Source: Sedimenticola sp. (lineage in GTDB: Bacteria > Pseudomonadota > Gammaproteobacteria > Chromatiales > Chromatiaceae). From it: a stretch of 64,000 nt of DNA. Where the stretch lies: positions 119,000 through 182,999 of the forward strand of contig JALXAM010000009.1 in NCBI GenBank assembly GCA_026992075.1, in the 5' to 3' direction. A program made the position numbers and the translations under genes. This document shows, piece after piece, positions 25,829-35,033 of this stretch. Within the stretch, counting starts at the first letter, position 1. The number at the start of each line of letters is the position of its first letter. The notes below the pieces were generated by a model. That model saw nothing but the letters and a program-made list of their open reading frames with translations. It was not told the origin of the DNA and did not search any database.

Positions 25829-26173
25829 TCAGATCTTCTCCTTGATCCTCGCCGCCTTGCCGGTACGGCCGCGCAGGTAGTAGAGCTTGGCGCGGCGCAC
25901 GTCGCCCTTACGCTTCACCTCGATGCTGTCGATGAGCGGGCTGTAGGTCTGGAAGGTCCGCTCCACCCCTTCGCCGTGGGAGATCTTGCGCACGGTGAAG
26001 GCGGAGTTGAGGCCGCGGTTTCGTTTGGCGATCACCACGCCCTCGAAGGCCTGCAGCCGCTCGCGGTTGCCCTCCTTCACCTTCACCTTCACAACGACGG
26101 TATCACCGGGCCCGAAGTCCGGGATCTCCTTGTTCATCTGTTCAGCTTCGAGTTCCTGGATGATGTTGCTCAT
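25829..26173 (-). CDS. rplS: 50S ribosomal protein bL19
   Basis: The 114-residue protein is bL19 from end to end: [37 protein letters not shown] in the first half and [36 protein letters not shown] in the second. It sits at the 30S-50S interface. It is last in the rpsP-rimM-trmD-rplS operon, 56 bp after trmD, and is followed by an intrinsic terminator. Confidence 0.98.
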   Translation of the reverse strand: MSNIIQELEAEQMNKEIPDFGPGDTVVVKVKVKEGNRERLQAFEGVVIAKRNRGLNSAFTVRKISHGEGVERTFQTYSPLIDSIEVKRKGDVRRAKLYYLRGRTGKAARIKEKI

Positions 26174-26229
26174 CGTTGTCGCTCCTCAGTTTCCAGGCGC
26201 CTCACGGCGCGTCATCGTTGAATTGTAAC

Positions 26230-26991
26230 CTAGTCGTCGTCCCGGGAGCCCCCGGCTACGCCTTGATGGGTGCGGATGAAGGCTTCCAGCAACTCCCGCT
26301 CCTCGTCGCTCAACCGGCGCTGCTTCAGCAGGTCGGGACGCCGGATCCAGGTGCGTCCCAGCGCCTGCTGCAGGCGCCAGCGGCGGATCGCCTGGTGGTC
26401 GCCCGAACGCAGCACCCCGGGCACCCGCCGCCCATCCAGCTCCTCCGGCCTGGTGTACTGGGGAAAGTCCAGCAGGCCGTTCATGTAGGAGTCCTGTTCC
26501 GCCGACTGCTCGTGCCCCAGCACGCCCGGCAGCAGCCGGATCACCGTGTCCATGATCACCATGGCCGCCAGTTCGCCGCCGGAGAGCACGTAGTCGCCGA
26601 TGGACCACTCCTCGTCCACGCAGCACTCCACCAGCCGTTCGTCGATGCCCTCGTAGCGCCCGGCCAGCAGGATGAGCCCTTCCCGCTGCGCCATCTCCCT
26701 GGCCGCGCCCTGGTCGAAACGGCGCCCCTGGGGGGTGAGCAGGAGCACCGGGCTGCCCGGCGCCGCTGCCCTGGCCGCCGCGATGGCCGCGCGCAGGGGT
26801 TCGACCTTCATCACCATCCCGGGGCCGCCGCCGTAGGGCCGGTCGTCCACCGTGCGGTGAACGTCCTCAGTGTAGTCCCGCGGGTTCCACAGGTGGAGCT
26901 CCGCCGGTCCTTCCTGCAGCGCCCGTCCGGTCACCCCCGACTCCATCGCCCGGAACATTTCCGGGAACAGGGTGATGACGTCGAAGCGCAT
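26230..26991 (-). CDS. trmD: tRNA (guanine-37-N1)-methyltransferase
   Basis: This SPOUT enzyme makes m1G37 in tRNAs reading CNN codons and prevents frameshifting. Motifs are VITLFPEMF at the start, [17 protein letters not shown] (SAM/tRNA loop), [15 protein letters not shown] and [15 protein letters not shown] (knot). The ATG at 26991 ([13 protein letters not shown], 253 residues) overlaps the rimM stop by 1 nt (TGATG). The ORF-track start six codons upstream falls inside rimM and is rejected. Confidence 0.97.
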   Translation of the reverse strand: MRFDVITLFPEMFRAMESGVTGRALQEGPAELHLWNPRDYTEDVHRTVDDRPYGGGPGMVMKVEPLRAAIAAARAAAPGSPVLLLTPQGRRFDQGAAREMAQREGLILLAGRYEGIDERLVECCVDEEWSIGDYVLSGGELAAMVIMDTVIRLLPGVLGHEQSAEQDSYMNGLLDFPQYTRPEELDGRRVPGVLRSGDHQAIRRWRLQQALGRTWIRRPDLLKQRRLSDEERELLEAFIRTHQGVAGGSRDDD

Positions 26992-27542
26992 CAGAAGTCG
27001 GGATCCCATTCCACCAGGATCCTTCCCTCTTCCAGCGACACCTCGCGGATCACCTGATCCGGCAGCCAGGGAATGAGCCGCTCGCGCTCGCCCCTGACCA
27101 CCAGCACGTCGTTGGAGCCGGTCTCCATCAGGTGATCCACCACGCCGAGCGCCACGCCACCGGTAGTGACCACCTGCAACCCTTCCAGGTCGGTCCAGTA
27201 ATAGTCGTCGCCGTCACCATCCAGTTGCGAGCGGCGTACCGCGATGGTGGCGCCCATCAGCTCGCGCGCCTGATCGCGGTCGGTGCAGCCTTCCAGCTGC
27301 GCCACCAGGGTCTTGCCCTGGGGCCTGCCCCCCAGCACCCGGCGGGCCTCCCAGCCCCCTTTTCGCAACAGGTACCAGGGGGAATAGCCCAGTATGTTCT
27401 CCCGGGGCCGGGTGTCGGAGTGGACCTTCACCCATCCCTGCACCCCGTGCAACCCCGAAATGCGACCGAGGGCGACCAGCCGGTCCGGCCCGTCACCCTC
27501 GCTCCCGTTCTTCACCTGGCCTTGGTCCAGGTCGGCTTTCAC
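26991..27542 (-). CDS. rimM: 16S rRNA processing protein RimM
   Basis: The 183-residue factor assists maturation of the 30S head and binds uS19. The N-terminal RimM beta-barrel has [23 protein letters not shown] and the C-terminal PRC-barrel has [36 protein letters not shown]. The GTG at 27542 with GAGG just upstream is a plausible start, 5 nt after the rpsP stop. Its N-terminus is about 20 residues longer than the conserved core, so an internal start is possible. Confidence 0.95.
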   Translation of the reverse strand: MKADLDQGQVKNGSEGDGPDRLVALGRISGLHGVQGWVKVHSDTRPRENILGYSPWYLLRKGGWEARRVLGGRPQGKTLVAQLEGCTDRDQARELMGATIAVRRSQLDGDGDDYYWTDLEGLQVVTTGGVALGVVDHLMETGSNDVLVVRGERERLIPWLPDQVIREVSLEEGRILVEWDPDF

Positions 27543-27547
27543 GAACC

Positions 27548-27811
27548 TCAGGCGGCTTCGCTCTGCCCCTGCTTGCGGTACTGCTTGACCAGCGCCTCCA
27601 CGCGCTCGGTCATCCTGGCGCCCTGGGAGAGCCAGTGATCGACCCGCTCCAGGTCGATGCGCAGCGGCTCCTCCTGCCCCTTGGCGATGGGGTTGAAGAA
27701 GCCCAGGCGCTCGATGTAACGGCCGTCGCGGGGGCTGCGGGAGTCCGCCGCCACGATGTGGTAGTAGGGGCGCTTCTTGGCGCCACCCCTGGCAAGACGA
27801 ATGGTAACCAT
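27548..27811 (-). CDS. rpsP: 30S ribosomal protein bS16
   Basis: The real gene is the last 87 codons of a 697-codon ORF-track entry. [41 protein letters not shown] is the conserved bS16 N-terminus. The ATG at 27811 gives the usual family length. It opens the rpsP-rimM-trmD-rplS operon and is divergent from the PLP decarboxylase gene, so its promoter must lie in the 207-bp gap. Confidence 0.97.
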   Translation of the reverse strand: MVTIRLARGGAKKRPYYHIVAADSRSPRDGRYIERLGFFNPIAKGQEEPLRIDLERVDHWLSQGARMTERVEALVKQYRKQGQSEAA

Positions 27812-28018
27812 GTCGATTTCTGTATCCTGTCTGTTACGGTATTGTTCCGCCTTTGGGACGAAACCCTTGTCCGCCCCGGGAAAACGCGGCATTTTACCCG
27901 ATTTCCCCGGAATGTGAAGCGACATTTTGGGCCAGCGCCCAACGCCGCGCACCGCACCCTCTCCCGCGGCTGGTATCATTGCGCCCTTGCGCCACCCGCC
28001 ACCACAATTCCCGGACCC

Positions 28019-29419
28019 ATGAACGAAGAGGCCCTGTTCCAGCGACTCGTCCGCCTGCTGCTCGATTACGGCCAGCAGCAAAAAGAGGGGCCCGTGGTGC
28101 GCTACCTGGAGCCGGAAGAGCTGGGGCGACTGCTGGAGCTGGACAAGCCCGCCGCCGGGGACTGGCAGCAGCTGCTGCGCTGGCTGGAGCTCTACCTGGA
28201 GCACTCGGTGAAAACCGGAAACCCCGGCTTTCTCAACCGCATGTGGTCGGGCGCCAACCTCCCTTCCATCCTGGCCGAGATGGTGGTGGCGGCGAGCAAC
28301 ACCTCGGCCTGCACCTACGAGAGCGCCCCCGTCTCCACCCTCATGGAGCACCACATGCTCGACACCATGCTCGGGCTGGTGGGCTTCCGCGATGGCGAGG
28401 GGCAGATGAACACCGGCTCCAGCAGCGCCAACCTGGTGGCCATGCTGGCGGCGCGCAACGAGGCGTTGGAACAGGCCAAGTCGGATGGACTCTGGCAACA
28501 GCAGCGGCTGTGCGCCTTCGTCTCGGCGGACGCCCACTACTCCCTGGACAAGGCGGCCAACGTATTGGGCATCGGCACCAGCCAGCTGGTGAAGGTACCG
28601 GTGGACCACCGCGGCCGGATGGACCCGGCGGCGCTGGAGGCGCGGCTGGAAGAGCGCTCCCGGGCGGGCCAGCGCCCCTTCTTCGTCTGCGCCACCCTGG
28701 GCACCACGGTGCGGGGCGCCTACGACCCGGTGGGCGCCATCGCGGCACTGCGGGAACGATACGGTTTCTGGCTCCACGGCGACGGCGCCTGGGGCGGCGC
28801 CGTGCTGCTGGACGAGGAGCTGCGCCGGCGCCACCTGCCCGACGCGGCGCTGCTCGACTCTTTCACCTGGGATTTCCACAAGATGCCGGGCAGCAACCTG
28901 GTCTGCAACATGCTGCTGATCAACGGCCGCCGCGATGCCCTTCGCTGCGCCTGCAGCGCCGGCGAACACGGTTACCTGTTCCGGGAGGAGCAGGAGACCC
29001 ACGCCCTCGACCTGGGGGTGGGCTCGCTCCAGTGCGCCCGCCGGGTGGACAGCCTCAAGTGGTTCCTGGACTGGAAATTCTTCGGCCGTGAAGGACTGGC
29101 GGCGCGGGTGCGACGCTACCTGGCGCTGGCCGAGTATGCCGAGCGCCGTGTGGCCGAGCTGCCCCAGCTTGAGCTGGTGGCGCCGCGGGAGTCCTTCAAC
29201 GTCTGCTTCCGCTACCGCGCACCCGCCGGCGAGGAGGCCAACGCCTTCAACCTGGCCCTGCGTCACCGGCTCCACCGCCGGGGGGAGGCCCTGGTGGGGG
29301 TGGGCTGGATCGGCGACACCCTCACCCTGCGGCTGCTCATCACCCACCCCGATTTCACGGAGGCGGACGTGGATCGTTTCCTGGAAAAGGTGGTGGAAAA
29401 CGGGCGGGCGTTGTCGTAG
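28019..29419 (+). CDS. Group II pyridoxal-phosphate decarboxylase (Glu/Asp/cysteine-sulfinate family)
   Basis: The 466-residue enzyme has the group II decarboxylase layout: [40 protein letters not shown] (phosphate-binding), [31 protein letters not shown] (cofactor-ring Asp and Ala) and the lysine motif [16 protein letters not shown]. Most relatives have DPHKW at the lysine, so DFHKM is a variant. Likely substrates are acidic amino acids (aspartate, glutamate, cysteine sulfinate), not separable by eye. The ORF-track entry starts 128 codons too early, inside rpsP; the ATG at 28019 is chosen. Confidence 0.88.
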   Translation: MNEEALFQRLVRLLLDYGQQQKEGPVVRYLEPEELGRLLELDKPAAGDWQQLLRWLELYLEHSVKTGNPGFLNRMWSGANLPSILAEMVVAASNTSACTYESAPVSTLMEHHMLDTMLGLVGFRDGEGQMNTGSSSANLVAMLAARNEALEQAKSDGLWQQQRLCAFVSADAHYSLDKAANVLGIGTSQLVKVPVDHRGRMDPAALEARLEERSRAGQRPFFVCATLGTTVRGAYDPVGAIAALRERYGFWLHGDGAWGGAVLLDEELRRRHLPDAALLDSFTWDFHKMPGSNLVCNMLLINGRRDALRCACSAGEHGYLFREEQETHALDLGVGSLQCARRVDSLKWFLDWKFFGREGLAARVRRYLALAEYAERRVAELPQLELVAPRESFNVCFRYRAPAGEEANAFNLALRHRLHRRGEALVGVGWIGDTLTLRLLITHPDFTEADVDRFLEKVVENGRALS

Positions 29420-29436
29420 CGGTATCTCGACGATAG

Positions 29437-29634
29437 GTCGGGCTTCAGCCCGACGAATCACTTGGCTGATTTCAGCGCATTCGCGGGGCCGGTGGCAGAT
29501 CCTTCCTGGCGGGGACGCCGTGAATACATCCCTGTAGGCTCTACGGCAGCATCCCTGCTGCCGAAGCCCCGCCAGGAAGGATCTGCCACCGGCCTTCAAA
29601 CGTTGTCGCACGGTTCGTCGGGCTGAAGCCCGAC
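29437..29634. repeat. Compound palindromic element B, bracketed by REP-like palindromes
   Basis: REP-like ends are at 29437-29454 and 29617-29634. Perfect 28-bp inverted arms (29487-29514 and 29567-29594, starting GGCCGGTGGCAGATCC) flank a 52-nt centre with TGAATACATCCCTGTAGGCT and GGCAGCATCCCTGCTGCC. The centre matches element A while the arm sequence differs, so structure and loop are conserved rather than the arms. It fills the convergent gap between the decarboxylase gene and batD. Confidence 0.85.
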
Positions 29635-29647
29635 CTGCCAATCCTAC

Positions 29648-31462
29648 TCAAGCGGGGTAGAGCGGCCGCAGGGCACCGGCCGCGCTCTCCTGTTTCTCCC
29701 CGGCTGCGGCCTTCGCCAGCTTCTTCATCTCCTCCTCGATCACCCTTCCATCCCAGCGGGCCGCCTCCCCGGCATAGAGCTGGCGGCTCAGCTGCATCAG
29801 CATCCCGTGCAAAGGCTCATCGGCACGGCGGGCCAATGCCTCCAGTGAACGAGGGGGCTGTTCCGGCCAGATCATCCCGGACACCTCGAGCAGGGCATCG
29901 CGCAAGGCTGCCGGATCTTCTCCTTCGGCGGCCTGATGCAACGCCCGCCAGGCCTTGCGTTCATCGATGCGGCGCTCACCCGCCGCCTCCTTCGTTTCTG
30001 GAACCGCATTGGCGGACCGGCGCCGCTCCCGCAGCCAGGCCGACAGGGTCGCCAGCCACAGCAGGAGCAACGCCAGATTGCCGGCCAGCAACCAGCGCAC
30101 CAGCGGCTCCCGTTGCAGGAGGAGCTCGGAGGCCGCCTGGACCGGCGGGGTAGCGGGAGCAGCCGCCCGGGAAGCGGGGGCATTCCGCACCCCGGGCTCC
30201 GCCGTCGGGGGCGCGCTGGTTGTGGCCCTCCCCGCCCCGGCCTGCACCTGCAGCTGGTGCTCCGGAAGCCGAATGGTCTCCTCACGGTCCTTCTCCAGGT
30301 TCCACCACCGGATCTCCAAAGGCGGAATGCGGTAACTGCCGGCCTTCACCGGCACGATGGCGAACTTGCGGGTCTCGACGGCCCGCACCCCCTTGGGACC
30401 CAGGCGTTCCTCCCGGGCGGCCTCGTCCGGATAGACCCGCAACCCCGGCACCTCCTCCATGACCAGGTCGGGGAGCTGCCCCTTGGTCACGCCATCCGCC
30501 ACCAGGGTGATGGTCCGGGTAACCGGCTCTCCCGCCCGCAGCTGGTCCAGCGGCGCCGACCACTCCTCCCGCAGCTCCAGATGATGCGCCGGCAGCCAGT
30601 GCCGGCCGCTGAATGCCGGCGGCACCGGCTTCACCTGCAGCGTGAGCGGCTGGCTGCGCACCACCTTGCGCACATAGTTCTGGCGGGAGAAGAAATCGTC
30701 GAAGAAGGGGTCGCCAAAGGGGGAGCGGCGGCGGGCGGGCCGTTCTCCGGAAGGGACCTGCAGGTCGAGCACCAGGGGATCCATCTCCAGCTTGCCGTGG
30801 GCCTGGGGAAAGAGGGCGTAGCGGCGCTCGATCACCTGCCAGGTCTGGCCGTTGCGCACCGCCTGGTAGCTGCGATCGTCACCCAGCCGCTCCGCCAGCA
30901 CCTCGCCTCCACGGAAGCTGGGTTCGCCCAGGGAGGCCTGGCGCCACTGGATGCGGTGGAAGATGCGCACGGTGAGGATCACCTGCTGCTGCACGTAAGG
31001 GTCCCGACGGTCCACCGACACCTCCATGAAGACGTCGGCCTTGCCGTTGGCCGGCGTGGCCGCCGGTGGCGTGACCTCGATCACCAGCGGCTTGCTGCGC
31101 ACCTTGCCGAAGGAGACCGGCGGCACCGTCAGCCGGCCGGCGCGTCTGGCCATCAGGCTCACCAGGTACTGATCCTGGCGCTCCATCTTGCCGTTGACGA
31201 AGGTGGTGCGCAGCGAGCGGCTGCTGCCCAGCACCTGGAAGTCCTTCTCCAGCACCGAGAAGTCGGGCTGACCTTGCACCTCTCCCTGGAGGCTGAAGGT
31301 GAGGGTGAAGCTTTCATCCAGCGGCACCGGGTTGCGGTCCACCGACACCCTCACCTCCGCCGCCAGCAACGGCCCGACCAACAGCATGAGCCACAGGAGC
31401 ACCAGGAAACGCCCCAATCCGCCGGCCCGTAGGATGGGCAAAGGCCGACAGGCCGTGCCCAT
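29648..31462 (-). CDS. BatD-like oxygen-tolerance protein
   Basis: A signal segment (GRFLVLLWLMLLVGPLLA, then AEVRVSVDRNPVPLDESF) is followed by BatD Ig-like domains (QPDFSVLEKDFQVLGSSRSLRTTFVNG, FMEVSVDRRDPYVQQQVILTV) and a C-terminal membrane helix (LLAGNLALLLLWLATLSAWL) with a cytoplasmic tail. BatD works with the MoxR and VWA proteins upstream, probably in envelope protein quality control or stress tolerance. The ORF-track start at 31552 reads through a dispersed repeat (peptide GKAQRARR); I prefer the ATG at 31462 (about 604 residues), though the start codon remains uncertain. Confidence 0.85.
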   Translation of the reverse strand: MGTACRPLPILRAGGLGRFLVLLWLMLLVGPLLAAEVRVSVDRNPVPLDESFTLTFSLQGEVQGQPDFSVLEKDFQVLGSSRSLRTTFVNGKMERQDQYLVSLMARRAGRLTVPPVSFGKVRSKPLVIEVTPPAATPANGKADVFMEVSVDRRDPYVQQQVILTVRIFHRIQWRQASLGEPSFRGGEVLAERLGDDRSYQAVRNGQTWQVIERRYALFPQAHGKLEMDPLVLDLQVPSGERPARRRSPFGDPFFDDFFSRQNYVRKVVRSQPLTLQVKPVPPAFSGRHWLPAHHLELREEWSAPLDQLRAGEPVTRTITLVADGVTKGQLPDLVMEEVPGLRVYPDEAAREERLGPKGVRAVETRKFAIVPVKAGSYRIPPLEIRWWNLEKDREETIRLPEHQLQVQAGAGRATTSAPPTAEPGVRNAPASRAAAPATPPVQAASELLLQREPLVRWLLAGNLALLLLWLATLSAWLRERRRSANAVPETKEAAGERRIDERKAWRALHQAAEGEDPAALRDALLEVSGMIWPEQPPRSLEALARRADEPLHGMLMQLSRQLYAGEAARWDGRVIEEEMKKLAKAAAGEKQESAAGALRPLYPA

Positions 31463-31500
31463 CGCACCACGGCGGGCACGCTGCGCTTTGCCCACCCTAC
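31455..31500. repeat. GTGGGCAAAGCG-type dispersed repeat at the batD 5' end
   Basis: On the minus strand GTAGGGTGGGCAAAGCGCAG continues into GCGTGCCCGCC. The same family occurs at 35983-36037 and 57219-57302. Here it lies over the start of batD and is probably an insertion that moved the start codon. Confidence 0.7.
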
Positions 31501-31523
31501 GGCGATCACGGCATGGATTCTTG

Positions 31524-33512
31524 TTACCAGGGGTTCTGCGCTGGCGTTTCATGTTTCTGTCTCTGGTAGTAGTAACGGAACTTGCGTCGCAACAGTTCGC
31601 CGGGGTCGTCAGGGATGCGCTTCAGCCACTGTTCCCGGGCCATGGCGCCCTCGTCCACCGGGACTTCCCGTCCCTGTGCCGGCCGGGCCGATTGTTCCTT
31701 GATTTCCCCCGGCTTCCTCTCTTCCCCGCCCTGCCCCTTTCGGGCCTGCTGCGGCTGCTGTTGCTGCTGCACCTGGTTCATCTGCTGACGAAAGGCTTTC
31801 TGCAGCCGTTCGGCCTCCTTTTTGTCAGCCTCCTCTTCCTTTTTCTTCCGGCCGGTTGCAGAGGAAGGCTCGCTCTCCTTCCTGCCGGCGGGGCGGTTGC
31901 CGGAATCGGTTCCCTGCTTTTCCTGTTGGTTGCCCTGCGCCGACCGGGCGTTCTGCTTTCCGGCCTTCCCCTGCTGATTCTCCGATCGTTTTCCTTCATT
32001 GTTTTTCTGCTGCTGTCCCGATTGTCCCTGCTGTTCCTGTTTTCCGGACCGCTCGCTCGGTCGGGCTTGCTGTGACCGGCTTTGCCCCTCCTGTCCCTGG
32101 TTCCGCTTTTGCTGATCCCCCTGCCCGCCCTGCTGCTTCTTCCGCTGGCGCAGCAGCTTCTCCAGCAGGGCCTTGTTGGCCCGGGCGTCCTCCAGGGCTG
32201 GATCCATACGCAAAGCCTCGTCGTAGGCCTGGATGGCCTCTTTCAGCCGGCCCTGGCGGGCCAGAGCATTGCCCAGGTTGTAGCGGTCGGTGGCCTTCTT
32301 CCCCTGGCGCCAGAGCCGGGCCGCCTCCTCGTATCTGCCCGCCTGGTAGAGCGCGCTGGCCTTCCAGCGGGGATCTCGGAAACGTTGCGCCGCCGCCTCG
32401 GCCTGCTTCCGTTGCAGCAGCTGCTGGCCCTGCTGGTCGGGCCTCCACCACAGATCCTGCCACCATCCTGCCTGAGAGGGCGTTGGCAGGGGCAGCAGAA
32501 CCGCGAACACCAGTACTCCCAGCACCCCGCGCCGGAAGGCCAGCAGCGCCAGCGGCAGCACCCCCAGCAGCAGCCAGGGTCCCCGGTCGCGCCACTGCAC
32601 CGCCTGCCGCTCCCGCTCCGTTTTCACCGGGAGGTGGCTGCCTGATTCCTGCAGCAGGCCCAGCCTGCCGAGGTCGGTGTCGTCCAGGGTAACCCGGGCA
32701 TAATCACCACCCCCCGCAGCCGCGATGACGCGCAGAGCAGCCTCATCGAGCCGGGCCACCACGATGTTGCCTCTGGAATCCTTGAGCACCCCTTGGGCGG
32801 TGGGGATGGGGGCGCCTTCCGGCGTTCCCACCCCGAGCACGTCCAGCCGGAATCCCGACCGGCCGGCCTTTTCCGCCGCGGCCCGCGCCGCCTCCGGCCT
32901 GCCGGCACCGTCGGTGACCAACAGCAGACGTCCCCGATTGCGGCCCGCCTGGCGCAGCAGCTGCACGCCGGCGTCGATGGCCGCGGCCAGGTTGCTCCCC
33001 TGTACCGGCATCAGGCTGGTGGAGAGCGCTGGCAGCTGGGCGCGGATGGTCTTCACGTCGTCGGTGAGGGGCACCACGGTGAAGGGTGCTCCGGCAAAGA
33101 CCACCAGTGCAGTCTCCCCCTCCTTGCGGCGCCGGAGCAGGTCCTCCACCTTGAAACGGGCCCGGGCCAGGCGCGAGGGCCTGAGATCCCGCGCATCCAT
33201 GGAACGGGAGAGATCGAACAGGATCACCAGGGGCTCGCCGGTGCGGAACACCGGCTGGGGCAGCTTCTCCCAGGCCGGACCCGCCAGGGCAAGAATGACC
33301 AGCAGGAAGCCCAGCCCGGTGAGCAGCAGCGGCCAACGGGCGCTTCGCCCCTCGTCCCGCAGCAGCAGGTGGGGCAGCAGTCGTGGATCCACCACCCGGC
33401 GCCAGGCGCTGTCGCTGCCGCCGAAACCGCGGGCGCGCCACAGGCAGAAGGCCAGCGGCAGCAACGCCAGCAGCCACCAGGGGCGCAGGAAATGGAACTG
33501 CTCCAGGTTCAC
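31524..33512 (-). CDS. BatB-BatC fusion: VWA domain plus TPR and Gln-rich tail
   Basis: The GTG at 33512 (NLEQFHFLRPWWLLALLPLAF) overlaps the BatA stop as GTGA. The 662-residue protein has two N-terminal helices, a von Willebrand A domain with MIDAS motif DLSRSMDARD, a further helix pair near residue 310, TPR units (DRYNLGNALARQGRLKEAIQAYDEALRMDP), a low-complexity Gln/Lys/Glu-rich stretch of about 180 residues, and the conserved tail EQWLKRIPDDPGELLRRKFRYYYQR. BatB and BatC are separate in Bacteroides; the fusion is common in gammaproteobacteria. The ORF-track start lies inside BatA. Confidence 0.9.
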   Translation of the reverse strand: MNLEQFHFLRPWWLLALLPLAFCLWRARGFGGSDSAWRRVVDPRLLPHLLLRDEGRSARWPLLLTGLGFLLVILALAGPAWEKLPQPVFRTGEPLVILFDLSRSMDARDLRPSRLARARFKVEDLLRRRKEGETALVVFAGAPFTVVPLTDDVKTIRAQLPALSTSLMPVQGSNLAAAIDAGVQLLRQAGRNRGRLLLVTDGAGRPEAARAAAEKAGRSGFRLDVLGVGTPEGAPIPTAQGVLKDSRGNIVVARLDEAALRVIAAAGGGDYARVTLDDTDLGRLGLLQESGSHLPVKTERERQAVQWRDRGPWLLLGVLPLALLAFRRGVLGVLVFAVLLPLPTPSQAGWWQDLWWRPDQQGQQLLQRKQAEAAAQRFRDPRWKASALYQAGRYEEAARLWRQGKKATDRYNLGNALARQGRLKEAIQAYDEALRMDPALEDARANKALLEKLLRQRKKQQGGQGDQQKRNQGQEGQSRSQQARPSERSGKQEQQGQSGQQQKNNEGKRSENQQGKAGKQNARSAQGNQQEKQGTDSGNRPAGRKESEPSSATGRKKKEEEADKKEAERLQKAFRQQMNQVQQQQQPQQARKGQGGEERKPGEIKEQSARPAQGREVPVDEGAMAREQWLKRIPDDPGELLRRKFRYYYQRQKHETPAQNPW

Positions 33513-34546
33513 GACTGCTCCTCCTCTGGCATCCTGCCTGCTGCCGCCTTCGTCGGCTGGTTCTCCCTTCGACCGGCCAGGCCGGCGCCCAGCCCGGCGA
33601 AGGTTGCCAGCAGGCCGCAGGAAAGCAGCAACGCGGCCGCCAGCGGCCAAAAGAAGAGCTCCTTCACCGGCCGGTAGACCCGCTTCTCGGCAGCCACCGG
33701 CTCCAGCTTGTCGATCTCCTGGTAGATCTGCGCCAGCTGCCGGGTGTCCCTGGCGCGGAAATAGCGCCCCCCGGTGATGCGGGCGATGGCCTTGAGGGTC
33801 TCTTCATCCAGGCCGCCGCCGGCAGCCAGCCCGAAGGGTCCCATGGCGCTCTCCGAGCCGATGCCGATGGTGTAGATTCTCAATCCCTCCTCGCGGGCGA
33901 TCTGCGCCGCCTTGATGGGATCCATCTCCCCTGCGGTGTTCTCGCCGTCGCTCACCAGGATCAGCACCTTTTCGCCCTTCTTTCCGCGCAGCCGTTTCAC
34001 CGCCAGGCCGATGGCGTCGCCGATGGCGGTCTTCTGCCCCGCCATCTTGATGAAAGCCTCCTGCAGCAGCCGCTCCACCGTCTTCCGGTCATGGGTGAGG
34101 GGCGCCTGCAGATAGGCGTGGTCGCCGAACAGGATCAGCCCGATGCGGTCTCCCTTGCGCCGTTCGATGAAATCGCTCACCACCACCTTGGTGGCGGTGA
34201 GCCGGTCCACCCACTGCCCGCCCAGGGTGAAATCGCGTTCCGCCATGGAGCCGGACAGATCCACCGCCAGCATCAGATCCCGCCCCTCCAGCGGCAGGGG
34301 CACCGGTTCCCCCTGCCACTGGGGCCGTGCGGCGGCGGTGACCAGCAGCAGCCAGGCCACCAGCGCCAGCCACCGCCGCCCCCAGCCCGGGCCGATGCCG
34401 TTTCCTTCCGCCGCCAGCTCCTCGAAATCCTCCAGGAAAGGCACCCGCAAGGCGGCCTGGCGCGCCTGGGCCGGGGGCAGCAGGCGGCGCGCCAGCCAGG
34501 GCAGCGGCAGCGCCAGGAAGAGCCAGGGCCAGGCGAACTCAGGCAT
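33509..34546 (-). CDS. BatA-like von Willebrand factor A membrane protein
   Basis: The 345-residue protein has an N-terminal membrane helix (WPWLFLALPLPWLARRLL), a second helix near residue 60, a VWA domain with MIDAS motif LAVDLSGSMAERDF and LVSDGENTAGEMDP, and a C-terminal helix (FFWPLAAALLLSCGLLATFAGLG). Such proteins present a metal-dependent adhesion face for a MoxR-linked complex. It overlaps DUF4381 by 8 nt upstream and BatB/C by 4 nt downstream. Confidence 0.93.
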   Translation of the reverse strand: MPEFAWPWLFLALPLPWLARRLLPPAQARQAALRVPFLEDFEELAAEGNGIGPGWGRRWLALVAWLLLVTAAARPQWQGEPVPLPLEGRDLMLAVDLSGSMAERDFTLGGQWVDRLTATKVVVSDFIERRKGDRIGLILFGDHAYLQAPLTHDRKTVERLLQEAFIKMAGQKTAIGDAIGLAVKRLRGKKGEKVLILVSDGENTAGEMDPIKAAQIAREEGLRIYTIGIGSESAMGPFGLAAGGGLDEETLKAIARITGGRYFRARDTRQLAQIYQEIDKLEPVAAEKRVYRPVKELFFWPLAAALLLSCGLLATFAGLGAGLAGRRENQPTKAAAGRMPEEEQS

Positions 34547-35033
34547 GGCAACCTCCGCGGGAGACCCGCTCGATCCAGCGCGCCGCCAGCTCCAGCAGAG
34601 GATCCACCTCCAGCTCGGTTCCCGGCCGGTAGGGGGCTTCGATCAACGCCCGGCCGGCCCCCTTTTCGAAGGGACGGCCCGTCTCGCCCAGGGTCTCGTC
34701 CAGGAAACGGAGCCAGGCCTCGCCGGTGAGGCCGGCGACCCGCTCCGCGGGAAAACAGCTCAGGGCCACGCGCCGCAGCAGGCGCGAGAGTCCCTCGGCC
34801 AATGCTTTGGCATCGCCGCTCTCCCGGTATCGCTGCTCCAGTGCGGCCAGCTCGGCCTTCGCCTCCCGGCCCAGGGCGCCATGCCGGCGGCGGCGTTTCA
34901 GCCAGCGAAACAGCCCCCAGCCAAGCAGCAGCAACAGCAGGCCCAGCAACCACCAGCCCGGCGCCGGCGGCCACCAGCCCACCGGCGGCGGCAGATGGAT
35001 CTCCTTCAGACCCGCAAGCGCCTCCGGATTCAT
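34539..35033 (-). CDS. DUF4381 membrane protein of the MoxR/Bat operon
   Basis: The 164-residue protein has one membrane helix (WWLLGLLLLLLGWGLFRWL) after the family-typical opening LKEIHLPPPVGWWPPAPGWW. A cytoplasmic domain follows with LAEGLSRLLRRVALSCFPAERVAGLTGEAWLRFLD. These match DUF4381, found almost only between DUF58 and BatA genes. It overlaps its neighbours on both sides, showing tight coupling. Confidence 0.92.
   Translation of the reverse strand: MNPEALAGLKEIHLPPPVGWWPPAPGWWLLGLLLLLLGWGLFRWLKRRRRHGALGREAKAELAALEQRYRESGDAKALAEGLSRLLRRVALSCFPAERVAGLTGEAWLRFLDETLGETGRPFEKGAGRALIEAPYRPGTELEVDPLLELAARWIERVSRGGCHA

Noticed and set aside
27548-29641. 697-codon minus-strand ORF
   Set aside because: Only its last 87 codons are real (rpsP). 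The rest is antisense to the PLP decarboxylase gene and lacks domain features.
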